A stretch of 64,000 nucleotides of DNA, from NCBI GenBank assembly GCA_910589415.1, contig OU342638.1, positions 15,044,014 to 15,108,013 of the forward strand, written 5' to 3'. Source of the DNA: Malachius bipustulatus (lineage: Eukaryota; Arthropoda; Insecta; Coleoptera; Melyridae). Under the pieces are notes generated by a model, which did no database searches, was not told the DNA's origin, and saw nothing but the letters and a program-made list of their open reading frames with translations. The position numbers were made by a program, and so were the translations under genes. Of the stretch, positions 23,897 to 36,394 are shown in pieces. Each line of letters starts with the position of its first letter. The first letter of the stretch is position 1.

Positions 23897-25429
23897 AAAT
23901 TTTGTCTGTAGATTTGTTCTCTTCGCCACAACTCTGTGATTGACGCACTGAGATTCTATAGCTTGATATTGTCTTTTCCAGTGTTCAAGCGCCATCGCTC
24001 ATAATCTATAAGTAACAATATTGTTTCTGTAGCTGCCTTAAAGACAAGCTTGAACAACATTGCGCCTTTTTTTGCAATAATTTGGGAAGCTTAATCGTCA
24101 TACCGTCAATATTTGGAGCGTGTCTGATTTTCTTCCTCGTTGGCGCTAATTGGAATCGTGATCGTATGATCTTTTATCGCCTATTCCAACCTATTCTCTC
24201 CGCTGAGACTCGAGTGCCTGCTTAAATGAGTCAAGCTGAAGGTAGATATTTTTATTCTTTTAATATGAGATTGGGAATTAAGAAATATAGTTTTGATAGA
24301 TATCTTATTAAAATTCTAATGATACTAATAAAAAAGACTCTAATAGCCTAATGGGTCTAATATAATTATTCTCATTTTACTGCCGAGCGTAGTGTTTTTT
24401 AACGATACGTAATAAGTGCTATAATAAGCAATTTAATAATCTCTGGTGAAATATATGATTGTAATAGTGCAGCAATGAATGTTGTTGAGATATGAAATGA
24501 ATGAAAGTCAAGGAATGAATTACTGAAGTGTTTCAAGGCAAGGCTCTTATGTGATTTTCACTCCAATTAACAGGAGTTTAGTTATGTTTTTTTCATTTAT
24601 TGCTAATTATTTTCACGTACTTCTGATACCTCCATATTTATGAGATTAATTTTTTTGGTTTATACTGACATATTACATTTAGTACATGATTGAGATATCA
24701 TAAAACAGAGCAGCTTACAACTGGTGATAATATAAAGTAAAGTCTTGAAATAATTAGGTAGGTAGCTAGTTTGTAATAATTATACATATTATTATCTCTA
24801 CAGAGACGTAAAGTAATTTGTTCTTAGTACCTACTTACTTCTTTTAAAAATTTATACTTACGTGTCTACTTTTCATGTTCCTGGCTGTCGACCAGGTTCC
24901 GGTTTCCAGCCTCGCATATTCGCCATCTCGCCAATCAGCAAAGGTTTACGTCATGTTGCCTGCAAGCTATTTGCGAATCAGTTCACGTCCCCCTCCACGT
25001 CACCTCCAACCTTCACGCATTAATTCCAATCTGGCATACCGCCTGCGCATTAAAATTGTTCCTTCGCGTAAACAAAGGTTTGAGACTTTACACACGTAGT
25101 ATTTTTAGTAAAAAGATCGCTAGAAAATTATATAATTTCCCCTTTTTAATAATGCAAGATATTCGTAAAGATGCTTTAATGGACTAATAAATGCGTTACA
25201 AACAGATCAATTAAGATGCAAATAGGATAGCTAACTCATATTTGTAAGCAATTTCAGTCAATCAGTTAATTAATTACGACATAAAATTGATCACGATAAT
25301 GATGAACTTTATTTGTTTTTATAAAAAAATAAATGATGATAATGACGCAGAAAAATGTACTCGCCAGTAAGAAGTAATCTATTGACCTAAAAATATAATA
25401 TTAATGTAGCATGATGTGTATAGGCTTTC
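23897..25429. other. Spacer with a GC-richer island at 24875-25100
   Basis: Mostly AT-rich without genes. At 24875-25100 a stretch of more even base composition is open for 74 codons on the plus strand. It shows no family motif, no clear donor and no acceptor, so I do not call it a gene. It could be a regulatory block or an old element. Confidence 0.35.
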
Positions 25430-25505
25430 ATAGCTGGCTTTAACTGTAATCATAATTGATTCCGGGCTGTTTTAACGTGGTCTATGAAGATTTTCTCCCA
25501 GGTAA
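25430..25505 (-). repeat. Terminal-type repeat shared with 61563-61618
   Basis: The block TTGATTCCGGGCTGTTTT with its flanks occurs here and at about 61585, preceded in both by a TGGCTT.AACTG.AA.CATA sequence. A weaker inverted version lies at 26228-26262 (CCGCGGCAAAACAAACTGTA). The arrangement suggests terminal repeats of a Penelope-like element, but that is inference. Confidence 0.45.
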
Positions 25506-25989
25506 CAATTGACAAAATAGCAGGAAAAGGACAAAAAAACACTGTAATGTAGTCCTATCTCATTCAATTCGAACCAGTGCTGACCCAATATAAAGTATCA
25601 ACATAGGGCGGAAACGATTTGGAGTTCTCGTTAATTCATTTTGCATTATCCTTTTTTTTTTGACTGTTGAGCGACCATGTTTGGCTTCCATGGCTCTAGG
25701 TTGCAGTGCCTGAAAAACTTCCGTCTGAACGGTACCATTCGGTCTAAACTATACTTACCATTCAGCGAACGATGAGTAAAGTAAGCGAATGGTATTTATC
25801 CGTTTTTTGAATTGGCGGACTTGTCGCTGCTCATCTCATCCTCGAGACAATTAATTGTCTTCGAACTGTAAAAATCCTAACTTAATTTAAGATTTTCGGC
25901 TCTTGGCTTAATCAAAATGACAGTTCCCCGAGCTTAAACTTAAGTGAGCAGAACCTATGCGCTAAAGAGTTAATTGAACCAACAATTAT

Positions 25990-26290
25990 TTTTGCATTAC
26001 GTTAATGGGTCATCATCTGAGCCACCGGAACATGATATTTTGTCAACTCCAGACCAAGAGACTGACCGCCCTGAGGGCTGAAATAGACCAGGGAAGCGGT
26101 AGAAACGTCATCGGATGATCTGTCTGTAAATAGGAGGCCCCCACCCCGATGTTAGAAATGAAGCGGGGATAGAAGTATCGCATGTAGAATCATTGATCGC
26201 AGTTGTAGACGAAACGTTTGGATCAAATCTCCAAGGACCGCGGCAAAACAAACTGTAATCACTTATTATGATCTCAGACTATATGAAAGC
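25990..26290 (+). repeat. Probable Penelope-like terminal (pLTR) fragment
   Basis: Contains GGGTCATCATCTGAGCC near 26004, which resembles GAGTCATCGTCTGACTC downstream of the Penelope-like ORF at 62949. It ends with the GGACCGCGGCAAAACA block related in inverse orientation to 25430-25505. There is no coding capacity. The assignment depends on these shared blocks only. Confidence 0.4.
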
Positions 26291-27784
26291 TCAAACGCAA
26301 AAAATTCATGTATTTTCTATTAGCGCTCAATTTTAGCGACAATTTGTTTAGTTGGTTTAGACCAATTAGCTTTCTAAACTGCAAAAATTTAGCCCCAGTT
26401 ATCTTTTTTAATTTTTTGAATACCGACAGTAGAATTTTATGTTTCCAAACCATTGGCAAAGCATTAGACAGACAGGCATACTCAAGAAGTGTCGTTGGAT
26501 CAAGAAGAAGCTGGTGTTAATTTGTTAACTCTTCATCTCAGTTGAGCCTAGATAATAATAATAAGATTAGACCTGCACTAACAATAATACGTTTCATAGA
26601 AAGAAATAGATTTGATTGATCAACAACAAATGTTGACTTCCTGATGGGCGGTCAGCTCAAGATACAGAAAACTAAAAAAAGAGAGCCCTCCCCTATCCCC
26701 TAATAAATGAAAAGGCATCATCTCATTTCTTGGAGGGCATTTTTAAGGTAGGGGCTATCAATTTTGTCACGTAGCAGTGAGACCAGTTTGGTTTAGAAAG
26801 TCCGAGATTAACATTCTGGAAAACTCAGGAGAAATAAATTTTTGAAAGAACTGAGCAGACAAATTCAAAGAATCCATGTGAAACGTATCTTAGAAATGGC
26901 TTGCTGCCTTCAAAATTGGACCAGATTAGGTCGTATATCAAAAAAGGGTGTTTGTTTGGCAGCTAAAGTCGCTTAGCTAATTTGTTTGACACTCATGGTG
27001 GATGCTACCTTGAATACCTATAAGTACTTGAATTAAAGCACCTGAATGAATTATTCTTCTGGAGACTGTCACATTTCATTGCCTGTTCTGGAACTACCTA
27101 ATGGAATAATTCCTGCTGGACAGCTCAATGGCCTTTGCGTCTGGTCGCTCAGTACTCGCAAACACATTTTATCAGCTTGATGAGCTCAAGTCTTCACTTC
27201 TCGAGCATTCTGCACAATGGCAGTTTTTGCCATGTCAAGTCATGACTCAAACTTGGTCATGTCATGTTACAAGTCATGATATTTCTCAAGACTCAATGCT
27301 GGGGCCCAATCTATTCTTCAAAACTCTGCATAATTCATACACCTACAGATTGACCTTCATCTTCGAAGAAGGTATGTGATGCAGTTTCTTTTATGTTCTT
27401 AACTGTTACGTTGAACCCAGTGGGTATATCTAACTATTCTATTCCAATCGTTTATATGTCTGTTGACTCTGTTGAATAGAAATATTGTAAAATAACAAAA
27501 ATATCTTAAGAAATAGAAAGAGAGTGATAGACTTAACGTGCTCAGTTTGTTATTCTCTTCTGAAGATAAGTCATGCTTCCTAATGTTTGTTTCTCAACTG
27601 ATCTATCCAGAAAACATCCTTAGTGACATGTTATTAAGGATGTGGGTTAGTTTTTAGGCATCCATGTCAATTTAGCTGGAAAAATTATATCTGGAAGACC
27701 TTCCAAATTACAATAGTTCTCTTCAAAAATAAGTTAATGCTGTTATGTTGAATATGCAAAGCCTGTTACATACGAGTAGGCACC
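26291..27784. other. Spacer, no supported gene
   Basis: Short frames only (longest about 83 codons at 27128-27379), with no recognisable motif or splice context. Confidence 0.4.
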
Positions 27785-28640
27785 GTTCTAGATGGATACG
27801 ATCAAATCTGACGAGCACTGTTTGGAGAAATATACCTCTTTACCTACTGTGGATGGATGGATTGATTGTTGCAGAGAGGGTCTTTCTCACTGGCACCTAA
27901 GCCTCCATTGGGCCCTTTGTACCTTCTCTCGGGTGGACAATCCCACCACCTGCTACCCAATCTCTAACCATTCGATTACTCGGATGTATAGAAGGACGAG
28001 CCCCGGCGGGGTCTGCCAATATTGACTGAAAAACAGTGGCAGGTCACACGTTCTGCAGGTCTTGTTCTCCACATCCTATGTATACTTTGGATCCGGTGTT
28101 TTCCCAATTGTTTGGAGGTGTTTGTTTAGCATGCCTTTTAGGAGTCTTAGGCTTATTCTTGATAGCTGAAGGAGAAATTCAGCTTTTTTCTTATCAGGGA
28201 AGTAATTATTGCTTACCTGTTTTGGCGGCATGGTGCTAGTTTGTCCAGTACTTTTGCCCACTATATTACAAGGCCAGAAGTTATCCTGGGATTGTCTAGA
28301 GCTAACAGCATATCTTTACTATGCCAGTTCGTATTTTAGATGTTCTTTAGTCAGTGCTTCGTTAGCCGCTTGGATTACTCCCATCAGCTCTGCTTGGGAA
28401 ATGTTGGCGTGTTTTACTAGGGGTGTGTCATTTCGAGATCTAGTTCCTGAGAGTAAGCTCCTGCGCCGGATCCGTTTTTTGTCTTTAATCCATCAGTGTA
28501 AATCGATAGAGTGTGGGTTTGGCACCCTCCTCCTACTTGAAGTAGTTGATAGCTCTTTATTTTTGTTTGGTATATTTGAAGGATATTATCTGCGCATGCA
28601 AGAAGCTAAAGACGTTCTGTGCGAATTTTGGTAGTTTTAT
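27785..28640 (-). pseudogene. 3' fragment of an I/R1-like non-LTR element: RNase H, C-terminal domain, 3' UTR
   Basis: Read on the minus strand. A fragment of RNase H (YTDGLKTKNGSGAGAY, then ANISQAELMGVIQAANEALT) spans roughly 28540-28350. A C-terminal domain follows at about 28160-28080 (SRISLRLLKGMLNKHLQTIG). A non-coding 3' part at 27785-28025 is shared with the element at 49245-49400 in the opposite orientation (GGACGAGCCCCGGCGGG). RNase H would remove the RNA template during reverse transcription. Stops and frame changes break the protein, and the RT itself is absent, so it is a 5'-truncated dead copy. Confidence 0.7.
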
Positions 28641-29804
28641 TGGTGGGTAAAGGAGTTGATCTACCCTCAAACTTGCGACAACAAAAAAATTGTGAAAATT
28701 ATGAAAGTTACATGGGTCTGAAATGTGATGTAAAAATTTGCAAACCTTTTAGTTAGAAGACTATGATTGCTTAGGTCTTCAACAGTGTAAATGAATCATT
28801 TAAACCATAGCAAGTGAAGCTAACCTGTTTTCGTGCAACAACTCTTTGTTTACCATTCTTGCAGGAGGAGGTAAAAAGAGGTTGTAGGAGATTTAACAGG
28901 GGGCTCCAATGAATCAGAATGTGTCGTTCGCTCATCAAGTAAAAATGTTTTTAGACGATATCTAATGGTTAAAAATGAAGTGGTAGGAACAACACCCTAT
29001 CAGATAAAGAGGTTGCAAAGAGTTCTAAACGCTTTGAAGAGTACTTCACAATTGAGTGTTCTCTTTTGTGATGAGAAAAATCGATTTGCCTCAAACTTGA
29101 GCTATTTTTCACAGATCTTGTGGTCGTTTTTGCGAGATCTCGAAGAAGGAACTGTCTTTACACAATGTTTGATGATATCGGCAATGTAGTCTGCAGGTGG
29201 TAGTTTGAATCAATCATTCAAGACTGGTAAAGAACCAATGAACTTCTGGTAGTTATAGGGCAGGCTCAAAATTTCAATTGAAAGTCGTGCGAAGTCGATT
29301 ATTTGATACGTGGACGCTTCCAAGTCATGTCACTCCGTAATGGAAACAGGCACAAATCTGGGAGTTGGAGAGCTTCGAGAATACCCTCGCTGCTTGCTTC
29401 ATGTAAAATTTTGAGAAAATCTAATGACTGGTTTGCCGGTACAAAAAATGTTCCCCTAATTTTGTACAGTAGACAGGTAGCTGTAACTAAGTTGATAAGT
29501 TTTTGAGATTCATTAGAAATTTAATCAGAGACAGAAGAAACGCAGTGCCGCAAAATTACATTACTTAATCAAAGAAGTTAACTTCACAATAATTGGAACG
29601 ATTTAAATGGCTGGTCATTTGACTCACCTATAGTTTGTTACCTTATTTGCTTCAAACAGAAGCGTATAACCACTGTACCGTTAATTTCCAATTAAATTAA
29701 TCATTCTTTTTAACATAGACTTACACATCCTCTAGGTACATAACTATATCCATAAAAACGCGCTATCCGTGATATAGAAAGCTAATAAATCTAATCACTG
29801 TTGG
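28641..29804. other. Spacer, no supported gene
   Basis: Short plus-strand frames at 28965-29189 and 29303-29506 lack family resemblance. No structural repeat noticed. Confidence 0.35.
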
Positions 29805-29873
29805 TATAAAATAGTGAAATTTCCCAAAGACACACATACCGACGAACATGTACAGCGTGTGCTTTTCATTCAG
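29805..29873 (+). other. Candidate promoter and short coding first exon
   Basis: TATAAAAT at 29805 is followed about 43 bases later by an ATG (29848) opening MYSVCFSF, then CAG|GTAAGT at 29874. A very short first coding exon after a TATA box is common in insect secreted and cuticle-protein genes. It cannot be a coding exon of FAR: joined to the 57078 acceptor it would run out of frame into a stop, so there it would be an upstream ORF. No partner exon was identified. Confidence 0.3.
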
Positions 29874-30129
29874 GTAAGTAATTAAACGAAACTCACACAT
29901 CATTATTTTACACTTCATAGGTACATTTATTAATATGAACGCGAATGAAGTTTGTTAAGGCTAGTTCAATATTAAATGATAATAAATAAATAGTTGTCGA
30001 GAATATTTTATGTTATAAATTTACGATATTTATTGTTAATTTTTATTGATAAAAGTTTGTTCTGCCTGATTATTGATCAGACATTTTTTAGTCATCGTTT
30101 AAAAAGAGAGTTTTAAAGACTCTCTAGCT

Positions 30130-30335
30130 TTAAATGATCCCTCCACATTCGCCGATCTTCTTAAGAAACATCCCCCCCCCATCCACAACCGACTTTTTTC
30201 CCCCAAACACCTGAATTTATTTCCTTCCCATCGATAACAGATCAAGAGATTACGAGAGCTATCAATTCATTTCCACCAGGATCTGCTGGCGGTTTAGGTG
30301 CTTTGAGACCGCAAATTCTGAAGTGGCGGAAGCCC
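30130..30335 (+). pseudogene. Small reverse-transcriptase fragment of a non-LTR element
   Basis: A frame encodes DPSTFADLLKKHPPP, and after a frame change TDQEITRAINSFPPGSAGGL followed by GALRPQILK. This is the segment just upstream of the RT core in jockey-like elements, where the SFPPGSAGG(P)DGL loop is typical. Only about 65 residues survive, and both ends are truncated. It lies head-to-head with the minus-strand RT at 30398-31505. Confidence 0.6.
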
Positions 30336-30397
30336 TAGGAGCACCTCCATGACCGCTGCTGGTGTTGTTCTCATCAGTCCTGTTATTGTCAGTAACT

Positions 30398-31505
30398 TTA
30401 GTAAAGTCTTTGTAACTTATTTAGCTTTGTAACGTGCTCCTTTTTTCTGGAATTATGCCACCATAATAAAGAGCTGTATGTAATCATGGGTACTATTACC
30501 GTAGAGTACATCCAGTGTGCCATTTCTGATTTCAGTCCCCACGTTCTACCTATCATCCCTCTACTGGCCCATAAGGCTCTGGTAGCCTTTTTGGTAGTTC
30601 TTTCTATGTGTGTTCCGAAGTTAAGTTTGTTATCCAGGGTAACACCCAGATACTTAACCTCCGTGCTTAGCGGGATTTCTTGTCCTCCAAGTCTTAGTCT
30701 CTTCAGGTCTTGAAGGTTTCTTCTTTTCGTGAAGCCAATTATTGTAGTCTTGTCAGTATTAATTGACAGTCCTTCTGCTTGGCACCATTTTTCTACTATT
30801 CTAAGAGCTTGTTTCATGATGCTTGTTAGAATAGTGATCTCTTCTGCGTATCCTTGCGCGTGAGTTCCCTTTCTTTCCCGTTCCCAGAGTAGGCTGTCGA
30901 CAACCAGGCTCCACATTCAGAGGTGATAGAACTCCCCCCTGCGGGCATCATTTATCGGCCGTCACCTTCCTACTCGTGCTTCCAAGGGAACTGGTGATTT
31001 GTCTGTTTCTAATCGTGGAGTCTATCCAGTCCGTAATGGCCCCGTGAACTCCCCGATTTTCCACAGCTTTCTTTATAGAGATAAAAGAGGTGTTGTCGAA
31101 GGCTCCCTCTATATCTATAAAGGTCCCCAGTGCAATTTCTTTATTTCCTAGTGCCCTGTTTATTTTGTTTGTTAGAGTGTGAAGGCTGACTTCCCATGAC
31201 ACCCCAGGGTTGATATGCATATTGGTGTCGATTTAGTGGCGTTGATTCTAGGGCCTCGTCCCTTATATGTCTATCAACCTGTTTCTCCATCATCTTTAGC
31301 ATAAAAGACGTTAGGCTATTGGTCGAAAGGATTTTGCCTGGGCGTAGTTTTCTCACCCTGGTTTTGGTATAAATACTGTAACAACCAGCCCCCTACCCCC
31401 GATGATCGTCTAGAAAAAGCGGCCAGGACCCTACCTCGTTGTGTCGTTTCGTCTTGTAGCCACCCTCGGTTCTCGGATAGGGTATGCAAAAGCTCAGGAG
31501 TCAAA
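30398..31505 (-). pseudogene. Reverse transcriptase fragment of an I/R1- or jockey-like element
   Basis: Minus-strand pieces in order. 31505-31316 covers the RT fingers in shifted frames. 31356-31141 has SLTSFMLKMMEKQVDRHIRD. 31220-30948 has GTFIDIEGAFDNTSF, the first catalytic Asp block. 30916-30398 has LWSLVVDSLLW-type palm sequence, YAEE where the family has YADD, then LSINTDKTTIIGFTKR and VKYLGVTLDNKLNFGTHI of the thumb. The YADD change and the frame breaks make it inactive. The 3' RNase H portion is missing; coding ends near 30398 on the plus scale. Confidence 0.8.
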
Positions 31506-32702
31506 TGTTAAAGCACAAGAAAAACTATAAGACGTGTGTTACCGGGCTTTCCTTTTTCCCTTTAAAATTTAAAAAACGAAATGATATCACCTTTCATCCA
31601 TTTTCAAACTGGATATCAGTTCATTCCTTACAATGAATCTTAAGTTATCTTAATTAATTTACTATTAGTTAATTTTACATTTATTTATTCAGACCTTCCA
31701 ATGCTGTTCCTGCAGCTGGTTTGAAAAGGACCTGCTTGAGTCATTTCAATCATCTTACTCTCTGTTTGCCTTGGCTTTTGTGTGTGAGGGTTGTCGCAAA
31801 AATTCCTGACCTGACAATGAATTGAATGGTTTGATGATTTCACTTTCGTCGGGTGGTTGGGTGTCTTTGAGACTTACGGTGTTGACTGATTGGGCAAGTT
31901 TTACTTCAATTTCAGGCTTGTGGTTTTACTGGTTTCTCTGTTTCCTGATTTGACTAAGTCATCAACTTGCAGGTAAGCTTTACCAAGAGAAATTACCAGA
32001 ACCTACAAGAGACGAAGGCAGCATCCCACTGACTTTCTCCCTCAGGCCACTCTGTTCAAGTGAACATCGGTTTTACGCGACTTACGCAATAATAAAAACA
32101 CTGAAGGCACTCTCGCATTCGCGCAACTGCTGGAAGAAAATACCTTGATCTCTTTGGATCTGAGTTTACCGTAAAAGGCTATGCTCTGACATTACGGAAC
32201 TCGGTTTTGTTTTGTTTTTTGTTTGTTTTGGTTTTATTCCTTCATTTGTTCTTATTAATGTTATAAGTATGCTACTCCAACTTTTGATGTAAACCTCGAT
32301 TTGTTTGAATGTTGTTGTTTTGCGTTTCTGAGAGGTTTTAGTTGTCAAAGTTCAAAATGAGGTACAAACTGATACTTAACAAACAAACTAGAAATGAAGT
32401 TAAACTTCCCGTGGTTAGTTAGGTGACCGGTCTTTTGGGTTTCTGTTTCTACCTATCTGTTTGTTTTGGCTTTTTGTTTGTTTTTGAGACGTCTCATTTC
32501 TTTTCTGATTGCTTTCGATTTAACATAACGCTCTTTGATGACTGAAATGACTTCAAGCAGACCTATTCTTTCTGATTTGAGAGAGGGAGACATTTGGCTA
32601 CCCTGTCGATGAATTGTGAACGACTGTGCCGTCGGAACCGCTTAGGAAGATCTGTTATTATGTTACAAATAAATACAATTTTGCGAGCTTTACTTTTACT
32701 TA
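31506..32702. other. Spacer rich in T/GTTT runs, no gene
   Basis: Contains repeated TTTTGTTTG strings near 32210-32480. No ORF with family resemblance. Confidence 0.4.
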
Positions 32703-32912
32703 CTACGCTTCTGAAATAAAAAGAATTAATTAGAATTTCTAACTAAGGGATTTTTTATCAGGGTAAATAAATAAATACGATACAACTGTACGCTTCTGAA
32801 ATAAAATGAATTAGTTATAATTTCTTTACTTACGCTTCTGAAAGATAAAGAATCATTATAGTTTCTAACTAAGGGGATTTTATCGCTGTGAATAAATAAA
32901 TACGATACGATT
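32703..32912. repeat. Tandem repeat, about 82-bp unit
   Basis: ACGCTTCTGAAATAAAA begins copies at about 32705, 32790 (partial) and 32834. The first and last end in AAATAAATAAATACGATAC. Copies differ by small indels. Confidence 0.7.
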
Positions 32913-33065
32913 TATGAAAACCTGGCAGCATCTCCGGCGGTGTCGGGATGAATAAGCGACGTGGGTAGCGGCAGTGGTTCGGTTCGAACCTCCTCTTCGT
33001 AGACTGGCGAGCGCGGGACTTTGGGTGCCGGTGCGGTTCTCAGTATTTGGGCAGCAACTCCGGGA

Positions 33066-33290
33066 TAGCGCAATGTAGGTGGCGGCAGGCGTGCGGCAGG
33101 CGGAGGCAGCGGCAAGTGGCAGGCGGAGCCAGGCGGCAGCAGGCGGCGGCAGGCATCAGACGGCGACAGGCGAGGCGGGCGGTAGGCGGAGGTAGACGGT
33201 AGGCAGGCGGCGGCAGGCGGCAGGCCGAGGCGGAGGCAGGCGGCGGCAGGTGGCAGCGGCAGGCAGGCGGCAGGCGGCAGGGCTCGAACT
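33066..33290. repeat. GC-rich GGCGGCAGGC minisatellite
   Basis: Irregular units of GGCGGCAGGC, GGCGGAGGC and GGCAGGC fill about 225 bases, in sharp contrast to the AT-rich surroundings. Long frames across it on the minus strand are Pro/Arg/Leu-rich artefacts of the repeat. 32913-33065 just upstream is also GC-rich but not repetitive. Confidence 0.8.
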
Positions 33291-33388
33291 CGGCGCTGGT
33301 CTTCGTGGACTGGCTGGTGCTGGTTAGCGGTTTCAAGGCGGCTTGGCGAGATAGGTAGTAGTAGGAACTTTTAGTGATAGGTAAAACC

Positions 33389-33456
33389 AGCAGAGAGTAT
33401 TCTCGATCGCACCGGCTTCGGATTAGAGAGGAGCTGAGCAGAGAGTATTCTCGATC
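33389..33456. repeat. 20-bp direct repeat
   Basis: AGCAGAGAGTATTCTCGATC occurs identically at 33389-33408 and 33437-33456, each with an inner near-palindrome GAGAGTATTCTC. It could be a duplication scar or paired binding sites; nothing else distinguishes these. Confidence 0.6.
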
Positions 33457-35419
33457 CACCCAAGAGTTAGAGGAGTTGGAAGCAAGTGTTGAAAATCAAG
33501 TGTCTTCAGGCGAGCCAGAGTTGGTGTTTTTATACTCACACAACCCTTTGTATCTCTATCCGTCTCTCTTCAATTGCACTGACCGTTTCCCGCGCTACCC
33601 TTTTATGTATCACGCCTGCAGTGCGTGGTGAAGATTCCCTCGTAGCTTTTAATCGTCGTGTAGCTGAAAGTCCAATCCATTGTTGCGGCGGATGAAATAA
33701 AGGATTCTGGAATTCTCACTTGCAAATGATTTTTCCTAATTAATGCCGGCTTCTCCTTAAGTTTCACTGATGAGGATTATTTTGAAGAAAAAAATGCTTG
33801 CCCCGGGGGTGGTATGTTACAATACCACCCTTACCTTTTTCCACGCCAGTGGTATATAACTCAGAGCTAAGCTTGCCCTGAACAGTTTGCACAGTGGTAC
33901 GGTCAGTACACAGAGAACATTTTCTCTCCCCTAAATATTTGTAGGATTATAATAATTGAATTTTTATTTGGTCAATTATCTCAGAGAGAAATCGTATATT
34001 TAAAATAACAATAGGACTACTTATTGTCAAAAACTAGAAAAAACGTTTCCTGAAAAGCTTCAAATTTGCAGAACTTGGATTGACCTTAATCATTGCTGCA
34101 TGTAACTTGGTCACCTTTTTTAATGACATCGGGACATCGCTCTTGAAGCATTTGCTTAAGAATTTATTTTAACCAATTAGATGCATTCACTGACAATTTT
34201 TCTCATTTTAATGTTTGTAAAGTAATTTCTTGTGATAAATAACTAAAGTGATCAATAACATCGGTTTCGTTGAAAAAATTATGTTCATAAAATTACGCAA
34301 TTTAATTCACCCTTAATGTGTCCAATAAACTACAGATGACATATCGGGGTGATTACGGTGAAAGCTCATAGTGAAACATTCATGGTTTTTTATTGTTAAA
34401 ATGAAAAAAAAAACTTAAAAAGGCCTTTATTGTGTTGCGTCATCTTATATGGTCGCAATTACAGCATTGACCCGATTATGATTATTCTTAAAAGCTTTAA
34501 TCAACCTTTCAAAGTGCATTCATGATTCTTCGCGTTGAAGGTCGTTTGAATTAAATGGATATTCAAGTGAAACTGCATTTTTTAAAGACCCCGTCACCTT
34601 CACTTCAGCCTGGGATTCGCGGACTCGTATCAAAGTGAAACATGAGTTTTTTAGGTATGATAATGAAATGGAAACTTCTTAACATTTTCCTGAAATTCTC
34701 TATTTGCTAATAATTGATTTGATATTTAAAATAATGCAGATTTACCATGCATTCATCCATAAGGTTGTTGTGAAAGTTGCGCAACTGTTGTTGCGGCTCT
34801 TTCTGTCTTAATAAATTTGGCTGTGGTAGGTTGCATTTTAGCGTTACAGCAACAAAATGAAGTTCAAACTATTACATGACCCGAACGACCGCCTTCCTGA
34901 ACAAGTTATTACGTAACACCTTGCGCGCTCCTTTACCTATAAAATCTGGCCCAGTTTTGTAAGTGAATATTAAAGTTATAATTATTATTTATTAGAATTT
35001 GCAATATACTACCTATATCGCAACCATCCGCGAATATAAATGATTATAAAGCACACGCATCTTACAAATTGGCGACTATTACGTTTTCGAGTAATACTTG
35101 TATTATAGTCATATCGGTCACGATCAGTATAAAAAATGGATAATATATAAAGGATGCTTTCTTGTAATTATCAACCTTACATGCAGGCTTAATTCTTACA
35201 GGCTACATTTATGAATCGTAAAACAATATACTTATAATAACTTCAACAATAAGCACTTTTTCAAGTCTCAATAGTCTTCACTTATTATTTGTCACTTCAA
35301 CATACTGTTTTTTCTAGAATAACTGCCTTTTCAATATAGATTTCATACTACAGCGTGTTTAGTATAATAGGTCAATAAACTAAAACTCAACTTAGAGAAA
35401 ATGAAATGATTGATTTTCA
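33457..35419. other. Spacer with a perfect hairpin and a weak TATA site
   Basis: GGGTGGTAT and ATACCACCC form a hairpin at 33807-33830 with a 6-base loop. TATATAA at 33853 is followed 30 bases later by ACAGTT. No coherent exon follows, so I do not call a promoter. The rest is AT-rich without genes. Confidence 0.4.
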
Positions 35420-36380
35420 CTCTAGTCGATCACGTCTTCCCCCTTTCACGTCATACCCACCGACGGTGCCTTGATCGAGCCGAAGGGTGTCGTGAAGTTT
35501 TTGGGCTTCCCCATCGACCAGAACCTAAACGGGTCGGCTCACACAGATCATTTGTGCCGTCGTCTTGCTAGTGTCTGCTTCCTTCTTAGACGCCTTCAGC
35601 ACACGGTGTCCCCTGAGGTTCTTCTATATGCTTATTATGGGCATTTCATCAACCACGTGAACTATGGGCTGGCTGTCTGGGGTGGGTCTGAGAGATCTCT
35701 CCGAAGGATTTTTCTTCTTCAAAAGAGAGCTATTAGGATCCTGGCAGGCTTGTCAGTGCAGCAGTCATGCAGAGGCCATTTCAGGCGGCTTGGACTTCTT
35801 ACCGTGCCTGCTTTGTACGTCTTCTCTCTACTCAAACTGATACATAAAAATCAGGATAAACTTTTACCTTTCCGATTCACCCGTCACTACAGTACCAGGT
35901 TAAATTTGTTCAAACCTTCTGCACACCATCTGTCGTCTTCAAAAAGGACATTCACGTACGCATTTATCAAATACCTGAACCACTTCAAAATAGATCTTGC
36001 AACTGTTGGATTCTCAGCGTACAGGGCGTATCTCCGGAAACACCTCACGGAGTTAGAACCATACACTACCTCTGATATACTGTCCTTCTGCCCCCCATCC
36101 CTACCTGCAGTCTGATATTAAATTCCCTAAAACCCTCAGCCTTGATCCATCCTCCTTATCATAGTGTTGGAACTACACCTCACATGAGACTTGATGTCTT
36201 TAGTGTCTCTGCGCGTCTCGACTCTCACTGTTGCCGAGTTATGTTGACTTGCTGTGCGTTTCTAATTTTTGCTTGTTTGTCTTTGTGTTTGTTTTTATTA
36301 TTTTTGTAATAACGCTGTTGTACTAAGCAATGACTGTTGTAATTCAAGTACAATAAAGAAATTTGTATTGTATTGTATTG
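35420..36380 (+). mobile_element. 5'-truncated jockey/CR1-like non-LTR element with TTGTA tail
   Basis: One open frame, entering from about 35420 and ending at 36115, encodes the RT C-terminal region: VVKFLGFPIDQNLNG (thumb), then VNYGLAVWGGSERSLRRIFL and LQKRAIRILAGLSVQQSCRG, and a C-terminal domain. It lacks the palm with YADD and the whole endonuclease, the usual outcome of incomplete target-primed reverse transcription. A 3' UTR of about 250 bases has AATAAA at 36352-36357 and ends in TTGTA repeats (36363-36380). Its remaining frame is intact, so it is probably younger than most copies here. Confidence 0.85.
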
Positions 36381-36394
36381 AAAATCAAGAATGA

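Noticed and set aside
23940..24180. Minus-strand text loosely like a non-LTR RT (IKLPKLLQKKA)
   Set aside because: Too short, with no catalytic or conserved RT motif to anchor it.
24875..25099. 74-codon plus-strand frame in a GC-richer island
   Set aside because: No motif, no splice context and no evidence beyond being open.
26185..26222. TTGATCGCAG...GACGAAACG as a degenerate hammerhead
   Set aside because: The CUGAUGA core is too altered and no stem III/cleavage triplet can be drawn.
32970..33010. GGTTCGAACC string resembling a tRNA T-arm or B box
   Set aside because: No A box, acceptor stem or anticodon arm can be built around it; it lies in a GC-rich repeat area.
32912..33459. Long minus-strand frames rich in Pro, Arg, Leu
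   Set aside because: They are translations of the GGCGGCAGGC minisatellite, open in several frames at once, so not evidence of a gene.
33853..33890. TATATAA with ACAGTT 30 bases downstream as a promoter
   Set aside because: No exon-like leader, ATG or donor follows; TATA strings are frequent in AT-rich DNA.
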